NCBI GenBank assembly: GCA_025464695.1
Contig: JAODNQ010000175.1
Span: 1 to 31,270, forward strand
From: Frankiales bacterium
GTDB taxonomy: Bacteria > Actinomycetota > Actinomycetes > Mycobacteriales > SCTD01
DNA: 31,270 bases
Direction: 5' to 3'
Made by a program: the position numbers and the translations under genes. Below are positions 6,611 through 14,218 of this stretch, piece after piece; within the stretch, counting starts at the first letter, position 1; each line of letters begins with the position of its first letter. The notes under the pieces are model-generated. The model worked only from the letters and a program-made list of their open reading frames with translations. It did no database searches and had not been told where the DNA came from.

Positions 6611-8272
6611 TTGAGCGCCACCACCGAGCACGCCGTCCGCCGACCGGGGCCCGGCGGGACACCGCTCGTGGTGCGCCTGGACGGGACCGCGGGTCTGCCG
6701 AAGGCGGTGCTCGGCAACAAGGGCTTCGGCATCGACGCGATGCGTCGGCACGGCCTGCCGGTCCCGCCGGCCTTCGCCCTGACCACCGAGGTCTGCCGCA
6801 CCTGGGAGGGCGACCCCCGGGCGGCGCTCGAGGCCGTGTGGCCCCAGGTGCTGGAGGGCCTGGCCTGGCTCGAGCAGGAGACGGGGCGCACCTTCGGCTC
6901 CGGCCCCCGCCCCCTGCTGGTGAGCGTCCGCAGCGGTGCTGCCGTGAGCATGCCGGGGATGATGGACACGGTCCTCGACCTCGGCATCGACGACGCCGTC
7001 GAGGCGGCGCTCGCGGCCGACTGCGGCGCGGCGTTCGCCACCGACACGCGCCAGCGCTTCGAGGCGATGTACCGGCGGATCGTGATGAGCGAGGTCGGCC
7101 TCGACGACGTGCCGACCGACCCGCACGTGCAGCTCCGGGCGGCGATCGGCGCGGTGTTCGCGTCGTGGCAGAGCCCGCGCGCCGTCACCTACCGGACCCA
7201 TCAGGGCCTGCCGGACGACGCCGGCACCGCGGTGGTCGTCCAGGCGATGGTGTTCGGCAACCTGCCCAGCGAGTCGGGCACCGGCGTCCTGTTCTCCCGC
7301 AACCCCCTGACGGGTGCCCCCGAGCCCCTCGGCGAGTGGCTCCCGGGCGGCCAGGGCGAGGACGTCGTGTCCGGCACCCACGACTGCCAGCGCCTCAGCG
7401 ACCTCGCCGTGGCGATGCCTACCGTGCACGACCGGCTGCTCTCGGTCGCCCGCCAGCTGGAGGGCCTCGCCACCGACGTGCAGGACATCGAGTTCACGGT
7501 CGAGGAAGGGCGGCTGTGGCTGCTCCAGACGCGGGTCGCCAAGCGCTCGGCGCAGGCAGCCGTGCGCCTCGCGCTGGCCTTCGTGGACGAGTGCGCGATC
7601 GACGAGCGCACCGCCTTGAGCCGCATCAGCCCCGAGCAGCTGCGCTGCCTGCTCCTGCCCGGGCTGCAGCCGGAGGACCGGCTCGCCGCGCCCCTGCTCG
7701 CGAGCGGACTCGCCGCGTGTCCGGGCGTCGCCAGCGGGCGCGTGGTCGACGACCCCGACGACGCCGTCGACGCGGCCGACGCCGGTGAGCAGGTGGTGCT
7801 CGTCCGCAGCGCGACCAGCCCCGACGACGTGCACGGGATGCTGGCCGCGACCGCGGTCGTGACCGAGCTCGGTGGGCCGACGTCCCACGCCGCGGTCGTC
7901 AGTCGCGAGCTGGGACGCCCTGCCGTGGTCGGCTGCGGCCTCGGAGTGGTCGACGCGCTCCTCGGCAGGACCGTCACCGTCGACGGCACGTCGGGCGAGG
8001 TCCGCGAGGGCGTGCTGCCGCTCGTGGCCTGGTCCGAGACCGACGACCCTGCGCTGCGTCGGCTCGCGGCGTGGGCGCGCACTCACGCGCCTCTCGTCGC
8101 TCACGCCCCGTCGCACGCCCCTGCGGGTGCCGTTCCCCTCACGGCGGCGACCGCGGAGGCGGTGTCGGAGGCGCTGGCCCGGGGCTCCCGCGACGTCGTC
8201 TCCGAGAGCCCGCTGCTGGTCATGCTCCACGCCCTCGCTCTGCGACCCACCGAGCCCGGAAGGACCTCATGA
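6611..8272 (+). CDS. PPDK-like protein: ATP-grasp plus phosphohistidine domain, lacking the PEP/pyruvate barrel
   Basis: The 553-aa product matches the N-terminal two thirds of pyruvate phosphate dikinase. The nucleotide-binding part shows LGNKGFGI, VRSGAAVSMPGMMDTV, GTGVLFSRNPLTG and DIEFTVEEGRLWLLQTR. The central phosphohistidine domain has LGGPTSHAAVV with His426. PPDK is normally about 870-900 aa with a C-terminal TIM barrel binding PEP/pyruvate. Here the protein stops about 100 residues after the His domain, with no GLCRTEH-type barrel motif. It therefore should not make PEP by itself. It could autophosphorylate from ATP and pass phosphate to another acceptor; the 1789 product is the obvious candidate partner (inference). 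The start is TTG with GAGGAG at 6600-6605. The 69-bp gap from the previous gene holds no clear terminator, and the stop overlaps the next start (ATGA). Confidence 0.88.
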   Translation: MSATTEHAVRRPGPGGTPLVVRLDGTAGLPKAVLGNKGFGIDAMRRHGLPVPPAFALTTEVCRTWEGDPRAALEAVWPQVLEGLAWLEQETGRTFGSGPRPLLVSVRSGAAVSMPGMMDTVLDLGIDDAVEAALAADCGAAFATDTRQRFEAMYRRIVMSEVGLDDVPTDPHVQLRAAIGAVFASWQSPRAVTYRTHQGLPDDAGTAVVVQAMVFGNLPSESGTGVLFSRNPLTGAPEPLGEWLPGGQGEDVVSGTHDCQRLSDLAVAMPTVHDRLLSVARQLEGLATDVQDIEFTVEEGRLWLLQTRVAKRSAQAAVRLALAFVDECAIDERTALSRISPEQLRCLLLPGLQPEDRLAAPLLASGLAACPGVASGRVVDDPDDAVDAADAGEQVVLVRSATSPDDVHGMLAATAVVTELGGPTSHAAVVSRELGRPAVVGCGLGVVDALLGRTVTVDGTSGEVREGVLPLVAWSETDDPALRRLAAWARTHAPLVAHAPSHAPAGAVPLTAATAEAVSEALARGSRDVVSESPLLVMLHALALRPTEPGRTS

Positions 8273-9894
8273 CGACCGACACCACCACCGGCAGCTGGAC
8301 AGCAGGGGAGACGGACGACGTCCTGCGCGTCCTGCAGGACGCCGTCGCCGAGGTGCCCGACCAGGTCTTCCTCGACTTCTCAGGCGAGCTGCACACCTAC
8401 GCAGACGTCTGGGAGCGGTCCCTCGCCCGGGCAGGCGGCCTGGCCCGCCTGGGCGTCCGAGCCGGCGACACCGTCGTCGCGATGCTGGACAACAACGTCG
8501 ACGCCGTCGTCACCTGGTTCGCCGCCAACGTGCTCGGCGCGGTGTGGGTGCCCGTCAACACGGCCCTCAGGGGCGACTTCCTGCGGCACCAGGTCGCCGA
8601 CGCCGGCGCCTCCGTGGTGCTGTGCGAGGAGGACTACCTCGTCCGCCTCGTCGCCGTCGAGGACGAGCTGCCCGAGGCCAAGGCGGTCGTGGTCCGGGGA
8701 GCCGCGCCCGACGCCGGTCACTCGCGGCTGACCGTCGTGGCGCTCGCGCAGGTCGACGAGGGGGAGCCCGCCACGACGCCGGTCGCGCCTGCGCCCGGCG
8801 CCCTGTCCCTGCTCATCTACACGTCGGGCACCACGGGGCCGTCCAAGGGCTGCATGATCAGCCACAACTACGTCTGCAACATGGCCCGGTCCGTCGGCGC
8901 GCGCCGTGGCCGGGGAGCGAAGGTCTGGACGCCGCTGCCGCTGTTCCACCTCAACGCGGCCGCCACCTCGGTGCTCGCCACCGCCTGCGCGCGCGGCACC
9001 CTCACCATCTCCAAGCGCTTCAGCGTCTCCGGGTTCTGGCCGGAGATCGAGCGCAGCGGTGCCGAGTTCGTGTCGGTCCTGGGCATGATGATCACGGTGC
9101 TCGCTCAGATGCCGGACACCCCGGAGATGCTGCGCTGCAAGGGGCAGATCAAGCACGCGGGTGGCGCGCCGTGGACGCCCGAGCTGATCGAGACCTGGAC
9201 CACGCGCTTCGGGGTCGGCTCGGCGGGGAGCTCGGTCTTCGGCCTGTCCGAGGCCAGCTTCCTGACGAGCAACGACGAGGGCCTGCCCGCGCCGCTCGGT
9301 GCCTCGGGACGGCGCAACGACGACTTCGACGTGCGCATCGTCGACGAGAACGACGTCGAGCTGCCGCCGGGCTCGGCGGGCGAGATCGTGGCGCGCCCGA
9401 AGCGGCCGCACGTCATGTTCGAGGGGTACTGGCGGCGCCCGGAGGAGACCCTGAAGGTCTTCCGCAACCTGTGGTTCCACACCGGCGACATCGGACGCTT
9501 CGACGACGAGGGCTGGTTCTGGTTCGTGGACCGCAAGAAGGACTACCTGCGCCGCCGCGGCGAGAACATCTCCAGCTTCGAGCTCGAGTCGTCGTTCCAG
9601 AAGCACCCGGAGGTCAAGGAGGTCGCGGTCCACGCGGTCCCGAGCGACGTCAGCGAGGACGACGTCAAGGCGACCGTGGTGCTCGTCGACGGCGCGACCG
9701 TGTCGGAGGAGGAGCTCTGCCGCTGGTCGGTCGACCGGCTGCCCTACTACGCCGTGCCGCGGTACGTCGAGTTCCGCCCCACCCTGCCCCGGACGCCGAC
9801 CGGCAAGGTCCTCAAGCACCAGCTGCGCGGTGAGGGCGTCACGCCGTCGACCTGGGACCGGGAGACCTCCGACGTCCAGGTCGGCAAGCGGTGA
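8269..9894 (+). CDS. ANL-superfamily acyl-CoA ligase, CaiC-like
   Basis: The 541-aa enzyme should activate a carboxylic acid to an acyl-AMP and then an acyl-CoA. The P-loop-like motif LIYTSGTTGPSKG (near 180), the A5 region VFGLSEASF, A7 WFHTGDIG, A8 DRKKDYLRRRGENIS and the A10 lysine in TPTGKVLKH are all present. The RRRGENISSFELE form of A8 is typical of crotonobetaine/carnitine-CoA ligase-like and FadD17-like proteins, not of classical long-chain FadD. The ATG overlaps the stop of the PPDK-like gene, and the stop overlaps the HAD gene. It is one of three ligases in the window, each of a different subtype, which suggests successive or chemically different acid intermediates. Confidence 0.92.
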   Translation: MTTDTTTGSWTAGETDDVLRVLQDAVAEVPDQVFLDFSGELHTYADVWERSLARAGGLARLGVRAGDTVVAMLDNNVDAVVTWFAANVLGAVWVPVNTALRGDFLRHQVADAGASVVLCEEDYLVRLVAVEDELPEAKAVVVRGAAPDAGHSRLTVVALAQVDEGEPATTPVAPAPGALSLLIYTSGTTGPSKGCMISHNYVCNMARSVGARRGRGAKVWTPLPLFHLNAAATSVLATACARGTLTISKRFSVSGFWPEIERSGAEFVSVLGMMITVLAQMPDTPEMLRCKGQIKHAGGAPWTPELIETWTTRFGVGSAGSSVFGLSEASFLTSNDEGLPAPLGASGRRNDDFDVRIVDENDVELPPGSAGEIVARPKRPHVMFEGYWRRPEETLKVFRNLWFHTGDIGRFDDEGWFWFVDRKKDYLRRRGENISSFELESSFQKHPEVKEVAVHAVPSDVSEDDVKATVVLVDGATVSEEELCRWSVDRLPYYAVPRYVEFRPTLPRTPTGKVLKHQLRGEGVTPSTWDRETSDVQVGKR

Positions 9895-10526
9895 GCGGCC
9901 CGTCGGCCACGGCCCTCCGCCTGCCCGTGCTCGTGTTCGACGTCGGAGGCGTGCTGTCCGTCCCCCCGTTCGCCGCGATGGACGCCTACTGCGCGCCGCT
10001 CGGCGTCACGGGCGGGATCGAGCGCTACTTCCGGGGCGACCCCGACTTCGCGCTGGTGGAGACCGGCGAGCTGACCACGCGCGACTGGTTCGTCCGCTTC
10101 CTCAAGCGCGTGGAGTCCGACCACGGGCTGCGGCTCGACGCCGACGCCTTCGGCGCAGCGCTGGCCGCCGGACGCGAGTTCCGTCCCGAGATGCTCGAGC
10201 TGGTCGCGCAGCTGTCCCGCCACCACCGGCTGGGGATCCTGACCAACAACACCGCCGAGAACGACGACTGGCTGCTGAGCGCGCTCCCCGCCGGCACCTT
10301 CGAGGTGATCTGCAACAGCGCCAGGATGGGGCTGCGCAAGCCCGACCCCGCCATCTACGAGGCGCTGCTGGAGCGTCTCGGCTGCGCCGGGTCCGACGTC
10401 GTCTACGTCGACGACTTCGTGGAGAACCTCGAGCCGGCGGCGGCCCTCGGCATGAGGACGGTGCTCTTCACCGACTCGGAGCAGTGCCGGCGCGACCTCG
10501 AGGCCCTCGGTGTCTGGACCGCCTGA
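9891..10526 (+). CDS. HAD-superfamily hydrolase (probable organophosphate phosphatase)
   Basis: The 211-aa protein has HAD subfamily IA motifs: motif I VLVFDVGGVLS with nucleophile Asp17, motif II ILTNN, motif III lysine in GLRKPDPAIYEAL, and motif IV VVYVDDFVEN. The residue two after Asp17 is Gly, not Asp, as in the YihX-like/epoxide-hydrolase-N-terminal group, which still includes active phosphatases. It would remove phosphate from a small organic ester in the cytoplasm. Placement directly behind the phosphotransfer genes suggests a role in reversing or completing a phosphorylation step (inference). The GTG start overlaps the ligase stop, and the gene's own end overlaps the following SDR by 17 bases. 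Confidence 0.88.
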   Translation: MSGPSATALRLPVLVFDVGGVLSVPPFAAMDAYCAPLGVTGGIERYFRGDPDFALVETGELTTRDWFVRFLKRVESDHGLRLDADAFGAALAAGREFRPEMLELVAQLSRHHRLGILTNNTAENDDWLLSALPAGTFEVICNSARMGLRKPDPAIYEALLERLGCAGSDVVYVDDFVENLEPAAALGMRTVLFTDSEQCRRDLEALGVWTA

Positions 10527-11337
10527 CGCGGGGGTCCTGAGCGGGGCGGTGGCGCTGGTCACCGGCGCCAGCCGCGGCATCGGCCTGGCCACCAGCCGGC
10601 TCCTCGCGCAGCAGGGGGCGACCGTCGTCATGGTCGCGCGCGACGAGGCCGTGCTCGCGGAGGCTGCGCCGCAGGTCGGCCCGGCGGCCGTGCCGCTGGT
10701 CGGGGACGTCAGCCGACCGGACGACGTGCAACGGGTCTTCGCCGAGGTCGAGCAGCGCTTCGGCCGGCTCGACGTGCTGGTCAACAACGCCGGCGGCGCC
10801 AGCCCCTCGCGGCTCGTCGAGATGACCGACGAGCAGGTCCGGGCCGTCGTGGACCTGAACCTGCTCGCCCCGCTGTACACGTTGCGCTCTGCCGTGCCGC
10901 TGATGCGCTCGGGCGGCACGGTCGTCTGCGTCTCGAGCGAGTCCGCGGCCTCGCCCTTCCCGCAGCTGGGGCTCTACGGCGCGTCGAAGGCCGGCCTCGA
11001 GGCCCTCTGCAGGGCTGCGGCGCAGGAACTGGCTCCCCAGGGGATCCGCGTCGCGGTCGTCGTCGCCGGTATGACCAGGACCTCGTGGTCGCGGGACTGG
11101 ACCCCGGAGGCGAAGGCCGGCTTCTACGCGGACGCCGTCTCCGGCGGGCACCTGGCGGCGGTCTCCGGCGGCGACCCCATGACTCCGGACGACGTCGCCC
11201 GCGCGGTCGTCTTCGTCGCGAGCAGCCCTCCGGGCGTGGTCGTCGACGTCCTGCGGGTGCGGGCACACGGCACCACCGACCCGGCCGAGCGAGCGGCCCG
11301 TTCTGTAGCGGCCGCCTTCGCTGTTCCACGTGGTTGA
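10510..11337 (+). CDS. short-chain dehydrogenase/reductase
   Basis: The 275-aa classical SDR oxidises or reduces an alcohol/ketone with NAD(P). The glycine motif TGASRGIG is at residues 18-25, NNAGG follows, then the catalytic Ser region VCVSSESAA and YGASK (Tyr-x3-Lys). The start used is GTG 10510, inside the end of the HAD gene; GTG 10548, immediately before ALVTG, is possible but would remove the N-terminal strand. Within this island it could serve as the 3-hydroxyacyl-CoA dehydrogenase that the otherwise complete beta-oxidation set lacks, or act on the P450-derived alcohol. The C-terminal extension after the fold is short and featureless. The stop codon overlaps the -35 of the next promoter. 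Confidence 0.9.
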   Translation: MSGPPDAGVLSGAVALVTGASRGIGLATSRLLAQQGATVVMVARDEAVLAEAAPQVGPAAVPLVGDVSRPDDVQRVFAEVEQRFGRLDVLVNNAGGASPSRLVEMTDEQVRAVVDLNLLAPLYTLRSAVPLMRSGGTVVCVSSESAASPFPQLGLYGASKAGLEALCRAAAQELAPQGIRVAVVVAGMTRTSWSRDWTPEAKAGFYADAVSGGHLAAVSGGDPMTPDDVARAVVFVASSPPGVVVDVLRVRAHGTTDPAERAARSVAAAFAVPRG

Positions 11338-11362
11338 CCTGGTGCACCAGGTTGCCTACCTT
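11334..11362 (+). promoter_or_regulatory. promoter with perfect palindromic GTGCAC operator (site B)
   Basis: TTGACC (11334-11339), a 17-bp spacer and TACCTT (11357-11362) form a good sigma-70-type promoter. The spacer start holds the perfect 16-bp palindrome ACCTGGTGCACCAGGT (11337-11352). A bound dimer would block RNA polymerase, so this is a probable repressor operator. Its half-site ACCTGGTG also occurs in sites A and D. The predicted transcript start near 11369 coincides with an ATG (see findings). Confidence 0.7.
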
Positions 11363-11385
11363 ATGCACATGACGGAGGAGAGCTC

Positions 11386-12966
11386 GTGATGGACCAGGCC
11401 GTGACCGACCGGGCCGACCCGCACGTGCTCGCTGGCTCCACCCCTCGGCTCCGGCCCGCGCTGGAGCGCCTCTGGGAGGCGTCCGACGCGACCCCGATGC
11501 TCCAGTTCGAGGGCCGCTGGGTCCCCTGGGGTGAGGTGCGCACGCTCGCCGAACAGATCGACGCCCGCCTGACCGCCGCAGGAGCCGGTCCCGGCAGCCG
11601 CGTGGGCGTCGTCCTCGGCAACCGTCCGGCCTCCGTGGCCGCCGTGCTGGCCCTGCTCGGGCGGGAGCGCTGCCTCGTCACCCTGAGCCCGCTCCAGCCC
11701 GGCCCTCGTCTGGCCCGCGACGTCGAGGCCGCCGAGCTGGCCATGCTCTTCGGCCCGCTCGACCTCCTGGAGCTGCCCGAGGTCCGCACCTCGCTGGAGG
11801 GCCGACAGCCCTCGACCTGGGTGCTGGAGGACGGCAGCGTGGAACGGCACACCGGGCCGGACCAGGTCCGGGACGACCTCGCTCCCGGGATCGCGGTCGA
11901 GATGCTGACCAGCGGGACGACCGGCCTGCCCAAGCGCATCGCGCTGAGCTACGCGCAGCTCGAGGCCTCGCTGCAGAGCGCGCTGCAGCACACCCGCGGT
12001 GCCGTCGACGAGCGGGCTCCGCTGACCGGACGGGTGTCACTCGTCGCGCTCCCGGTCGTGCACATCGGCGGCCTTTGGGGCCTGCTGCAGGGCCTGGTCG
12101 AAGCTCGCCCCATCGCGCTGCTCCCGCGCTTCTCGGTCGAGGCCTGGGTGGCTGCCGTGCGCGAGCACCGGCCCAAGGTCGCTGGCCTGCCTCCCGCCGC
12201 CATCCGCGCGGTCCTCGACGCCGAGGTCCCCGTCGAGGACCTGGCGAGCCTGCGCGCGCTCAACTCCGGCACCGCCCGCCTCGACCCCGACGTCGCAGAC
12301 GCCTTCCACGAGCGGTACGGCGTCCCCGTCCTGTCGGTCTACGGCGCCACGGAGTTCTCCGGCGCCGTCGCGGGCTGGTCCCTGCGCGACCACGCCACGC
12401 ACTGGGCCGCCAAGCGGGGGAGCGTCGGGCGGCCGTTCCCCGGCGTGCAGCTGCGGGTCGTCGACGAGGACGGGCGGCAGCTCGGCGCTGGGCAGGCCGG
12501 TCGGCTCGAGGTCTGCACCCGCCAGGCGGGGAACGGCGGCTGGCTGCGCACCACGGACCTCGCCCGCCTCGACGACGACGGCTTCCTGTTCATCCTGGGC
12601 CGGGCCGACGACGTCATCGTGCGGGGTGGTTTCAAGGTCAGCCCCGGGACCGTGGCGGCAGCACTGCAGCGGCACCCGTCGGTCGTCGAGGCCGCCGTGG
12701 CCCCGCTGCCCGACCTCCGGCTCGGTGAGGTGCCCGTCGCGGCGGTCGAGCTCGACCCGTCGGCGCCGCCCGTCACGGGCGAGGAGCTGCGGGCGCTCTG
12801 CCGCACGGTCCTCACGCCGTACGAGGTGCCCGTCGAGGTCTTCGTGCTGGACGCCCTGCCGCGCAGTGCTTCCCTGAAGGTCGACCGCACCGCCCTGCTC
12901 GCCCAGCTGCAGGATCTGTTGCAGGCCCGCGAGGCGGAACCCGTCGCCGCGGGGCCCGCAGCCTGA
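11386..12966 (+). CDS. ANL-superfamily acyl-CoA ligase (second)
   Basis: The 526-aa AMP-forming ligase shows the nucleotide motif MLTSGTTGLPKRIALS, the A5 motif VYGATEFSG, the A7/A8 run TTDLARLDDDGFLFILGRADD with VRGGFKVSPG, and a C-terminal lysine in SASLKVDR. It differs clearly from the other two ligases and is nearer to short/medium or aryl acid CoA ligases (MenE/FadD3-like A8 with RGGFKVSP). The start is GTG 11386, with GGAGG at 11374-11378 spaced 7 bases. ATG 11389 is the alternative. It is the first gene behind the site B operator, so it probably feeds the acyl-CoA dehydrogenase, thiolase and hydratase genes downstream. Confidence 0.92.
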   Translation: MMDQAVTDRADPHVLAGSTPRLRPALERLWEASDATPMLQFEGRWVPWGEVRTLAEQIDARLTAAGAGPGSRVGVVLGNRPASVAAVLALLGRERCLVTLSPLQPGPRLARDVEAAELAMLFGPLDLLELPEVRTSLEGRQPSTWVLEDGSVERHTGPDQVRDDLAPGIAVEMLTSGTTGLPKRIALSYAQLEASLQSALQHTRGAVDERAPLTGRVSLVALPVVHIGGLWGLLQGLVEARPIALLPRFSVEAWVAAVREHRPKVAGLPPAAIRAVLDAEVPVEDLASLRALNSGTARLDPDVADAFHERYGVPVLSVYGATEFSGAVAGWSLRDHATHWAAKRGSVGRPFPGVQLRVVDEDGRQLGAGQAGRLEVCTRQAGNGGWLRTTDLARLDDDGFLFILGRADDVIVRGGFKVSPGTVAAALQRHPSVVEAAVAPLPDLRLGEVPVAAVELDPSAPPVTGEELRALCRTVLTPYEVPVEVFVLDALPRSASLKVDRTALLAQLQDLLQAREAEPVAAGPAA

Positions 12967-13041
12967 GCCGACCCGCCTCACCCGACCCGCCTCACCCGAC
13001 CCGCCTGACCCGACCCGCCTGACCCGATCCGCCTGACCCGA
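12967..13041. repeat. 14-bp tandem repeat, five copies plus a partial
   Basis: Directly after the ligase stop the 14-bp unit CCCGACCCGCCT[C/G]A repeats at 12967, 12981, 12995, 13009 and 13023, followed by a 5-base partial. The first copy differs at base 1 and the fifth at one internal base. The array runs into the Shine-Dalgarno GAGGAG at 13040-13045 of the next gene. It fills the whole intergenic gap and is not a multiple of three. Confidence 0.93.
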
Positions 13042-13051
13042 GGAGACCGTC

Positions 13052-14218
13052 GTGGAGCGCCAGCTCTTCGAGAGCGACCACAAGCAGTTCCGCGAGGTGG
13101 TCCGCGAGTTCGTCGCGCGCGAGATCGCTCCCCACCACGGGCAGTGGGAGAAGGACGGGATCGTCGACCGGCAGCTCTACGTCGAGGCGGCCAAGCAGGG
13201 CGTCCTCGGCTTCAACATCCCCGAGCAGTACGGCGGCGGCGGCGTCGGGGACGACTTCCGCTTCAACGTCGTGATGAACGAGGAGATGTGCAGGGCGCTC
13301 GCCTCCGGGCCGGCGTTCACGCTGCAGTCGGACGTCCTCGCGCCGTACCTGCTCGACCTGACGACCGACGAGCAGAAGGAGCGGTGGCTCCCGCCCTTCG
13401 CCCGCGGAGAGCTCGTGGCGGCACTGGGCCTCACCGAGCCGGGCACCGGCAGCGACCTGCAGGGCATCCGCACCCGCGCCGTCCGTGACGGCAGCGACTG
13501 GCTGCTCTCGGGGTCGAAGACCTTCATCTCCTGCGGCATCAACGCCGACCTGGTGATCGTGGCCGCGCGCACCGACCCGGACAGCCCGGCCAGCCGCGGC
13601 ACCACCCTGCTCGCCGTCGAACGGGGCATGCCCGGCTTCGAGCGCGGGCGCAACCTCGACAAGGTGGGCCTGCACGCGCAGGACACGGCCGAGCTGTCGT
13701 TCGACGAGGTGCGGGTGCCCGCGCAGAACGTCGTCGGCGAGGTCGGTCGCGGGTTCTCGGCGCTCCTCGCGAACCTGCCCATGGAGCGGCTGTCGATCGG
13801 CGTCTCCGCCGTCGCCGGCGCACGCACCGTGCTCGACCTGACCCTCGAGTATGTGAAGACGCGCACGGCCTTCGGCCAGCCGATCGGGACGTTCCAGAAC
13901 AGCCGCTTCGTGCTCGCCGAGCTCGAGACCGAGGTGGACATCGCGCAGGTCTACGTCGACCGGTGCACCGAGGCGCTGAACGCCGGCACGCTGACCGAGG
14001 TCGACGCGGCCAAGGCGAAGTGGTGGACCACCGAGCTCCAGCAGAAGGTCGTCACGGCCTGCCTGCAGCTGCACGGTGGCTACGGCTACATGACCGAGTA
14101 CCCCGTCGCGAGGGCCTACGCCGACGCGCGGATCCAGACCATCTACGGAGGGACGACCGAGATCATGAAAGAGATCGTCGGCCGCTCCCTCGGACTCCAG
14201 GAGAAGCCCCGTGCGTGA
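13052..14218 (+). CDS. acyl-CoA dehydrogenase (IVD/LCAD-type catalytic Glu)
   Basis: The 388-aa flavoprotein should introduce the alpha-beta double bond into an acyl-CoA, passing electrons to ETF. Family motifs include GLTEPGTGSD, a RTAFGQPIG arm, LQLHGGYGYMTEYPV and the C-terminal IYGGTTEIMKEI. The position of the medium-chain enzyme's catalytic Glu (YEG) is Gly here. Glu245 in LPMERLSIG instead aligns with the base used by isovaleryl-CoA and long-chain acyl-CoA dehydrogenases. The GTG start at 13052 is set by AGGAG at 13041-13045. The thiolase gene begins inside its last codons (overlap 14211-14218), so the two are coupled. Chain length or branching of the substrate cannot be fixed. Confidence 0.93.
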   Translation: MERQLFESDHKQFREVVREFVAREIAPHHGQWEKDGIVDRQLYVEAAKQGVLGFNIPEQYGGGGVGDDFRFNVVMNEEMCRALASGPAFTLQSDVLAPYLLDLTTDEQKERWLPPFARGELVAALGLTEPGTGSDLQGIRTRAVRDGSDWLLSGSKTFISCGINADLVIVAARTDPDSPASRGTTLLAVERGMPGFERGRNLDKVGLHAQDTAELSFDEVRVPAQNVVGEVGRGFSALLANLPMERLSIGVSAVAGARTVLDLTLEYVKTRTAFGQPIGTFQNSRFVLAELETEVDIAQVYVDRCTEALNAGTLTEVDAAKAKWWTTELQQKVVTACLQLHGGYGYMTEYPVARAYADARIQTIYGGTTEIMKEIVGRSLGLQEKPRA

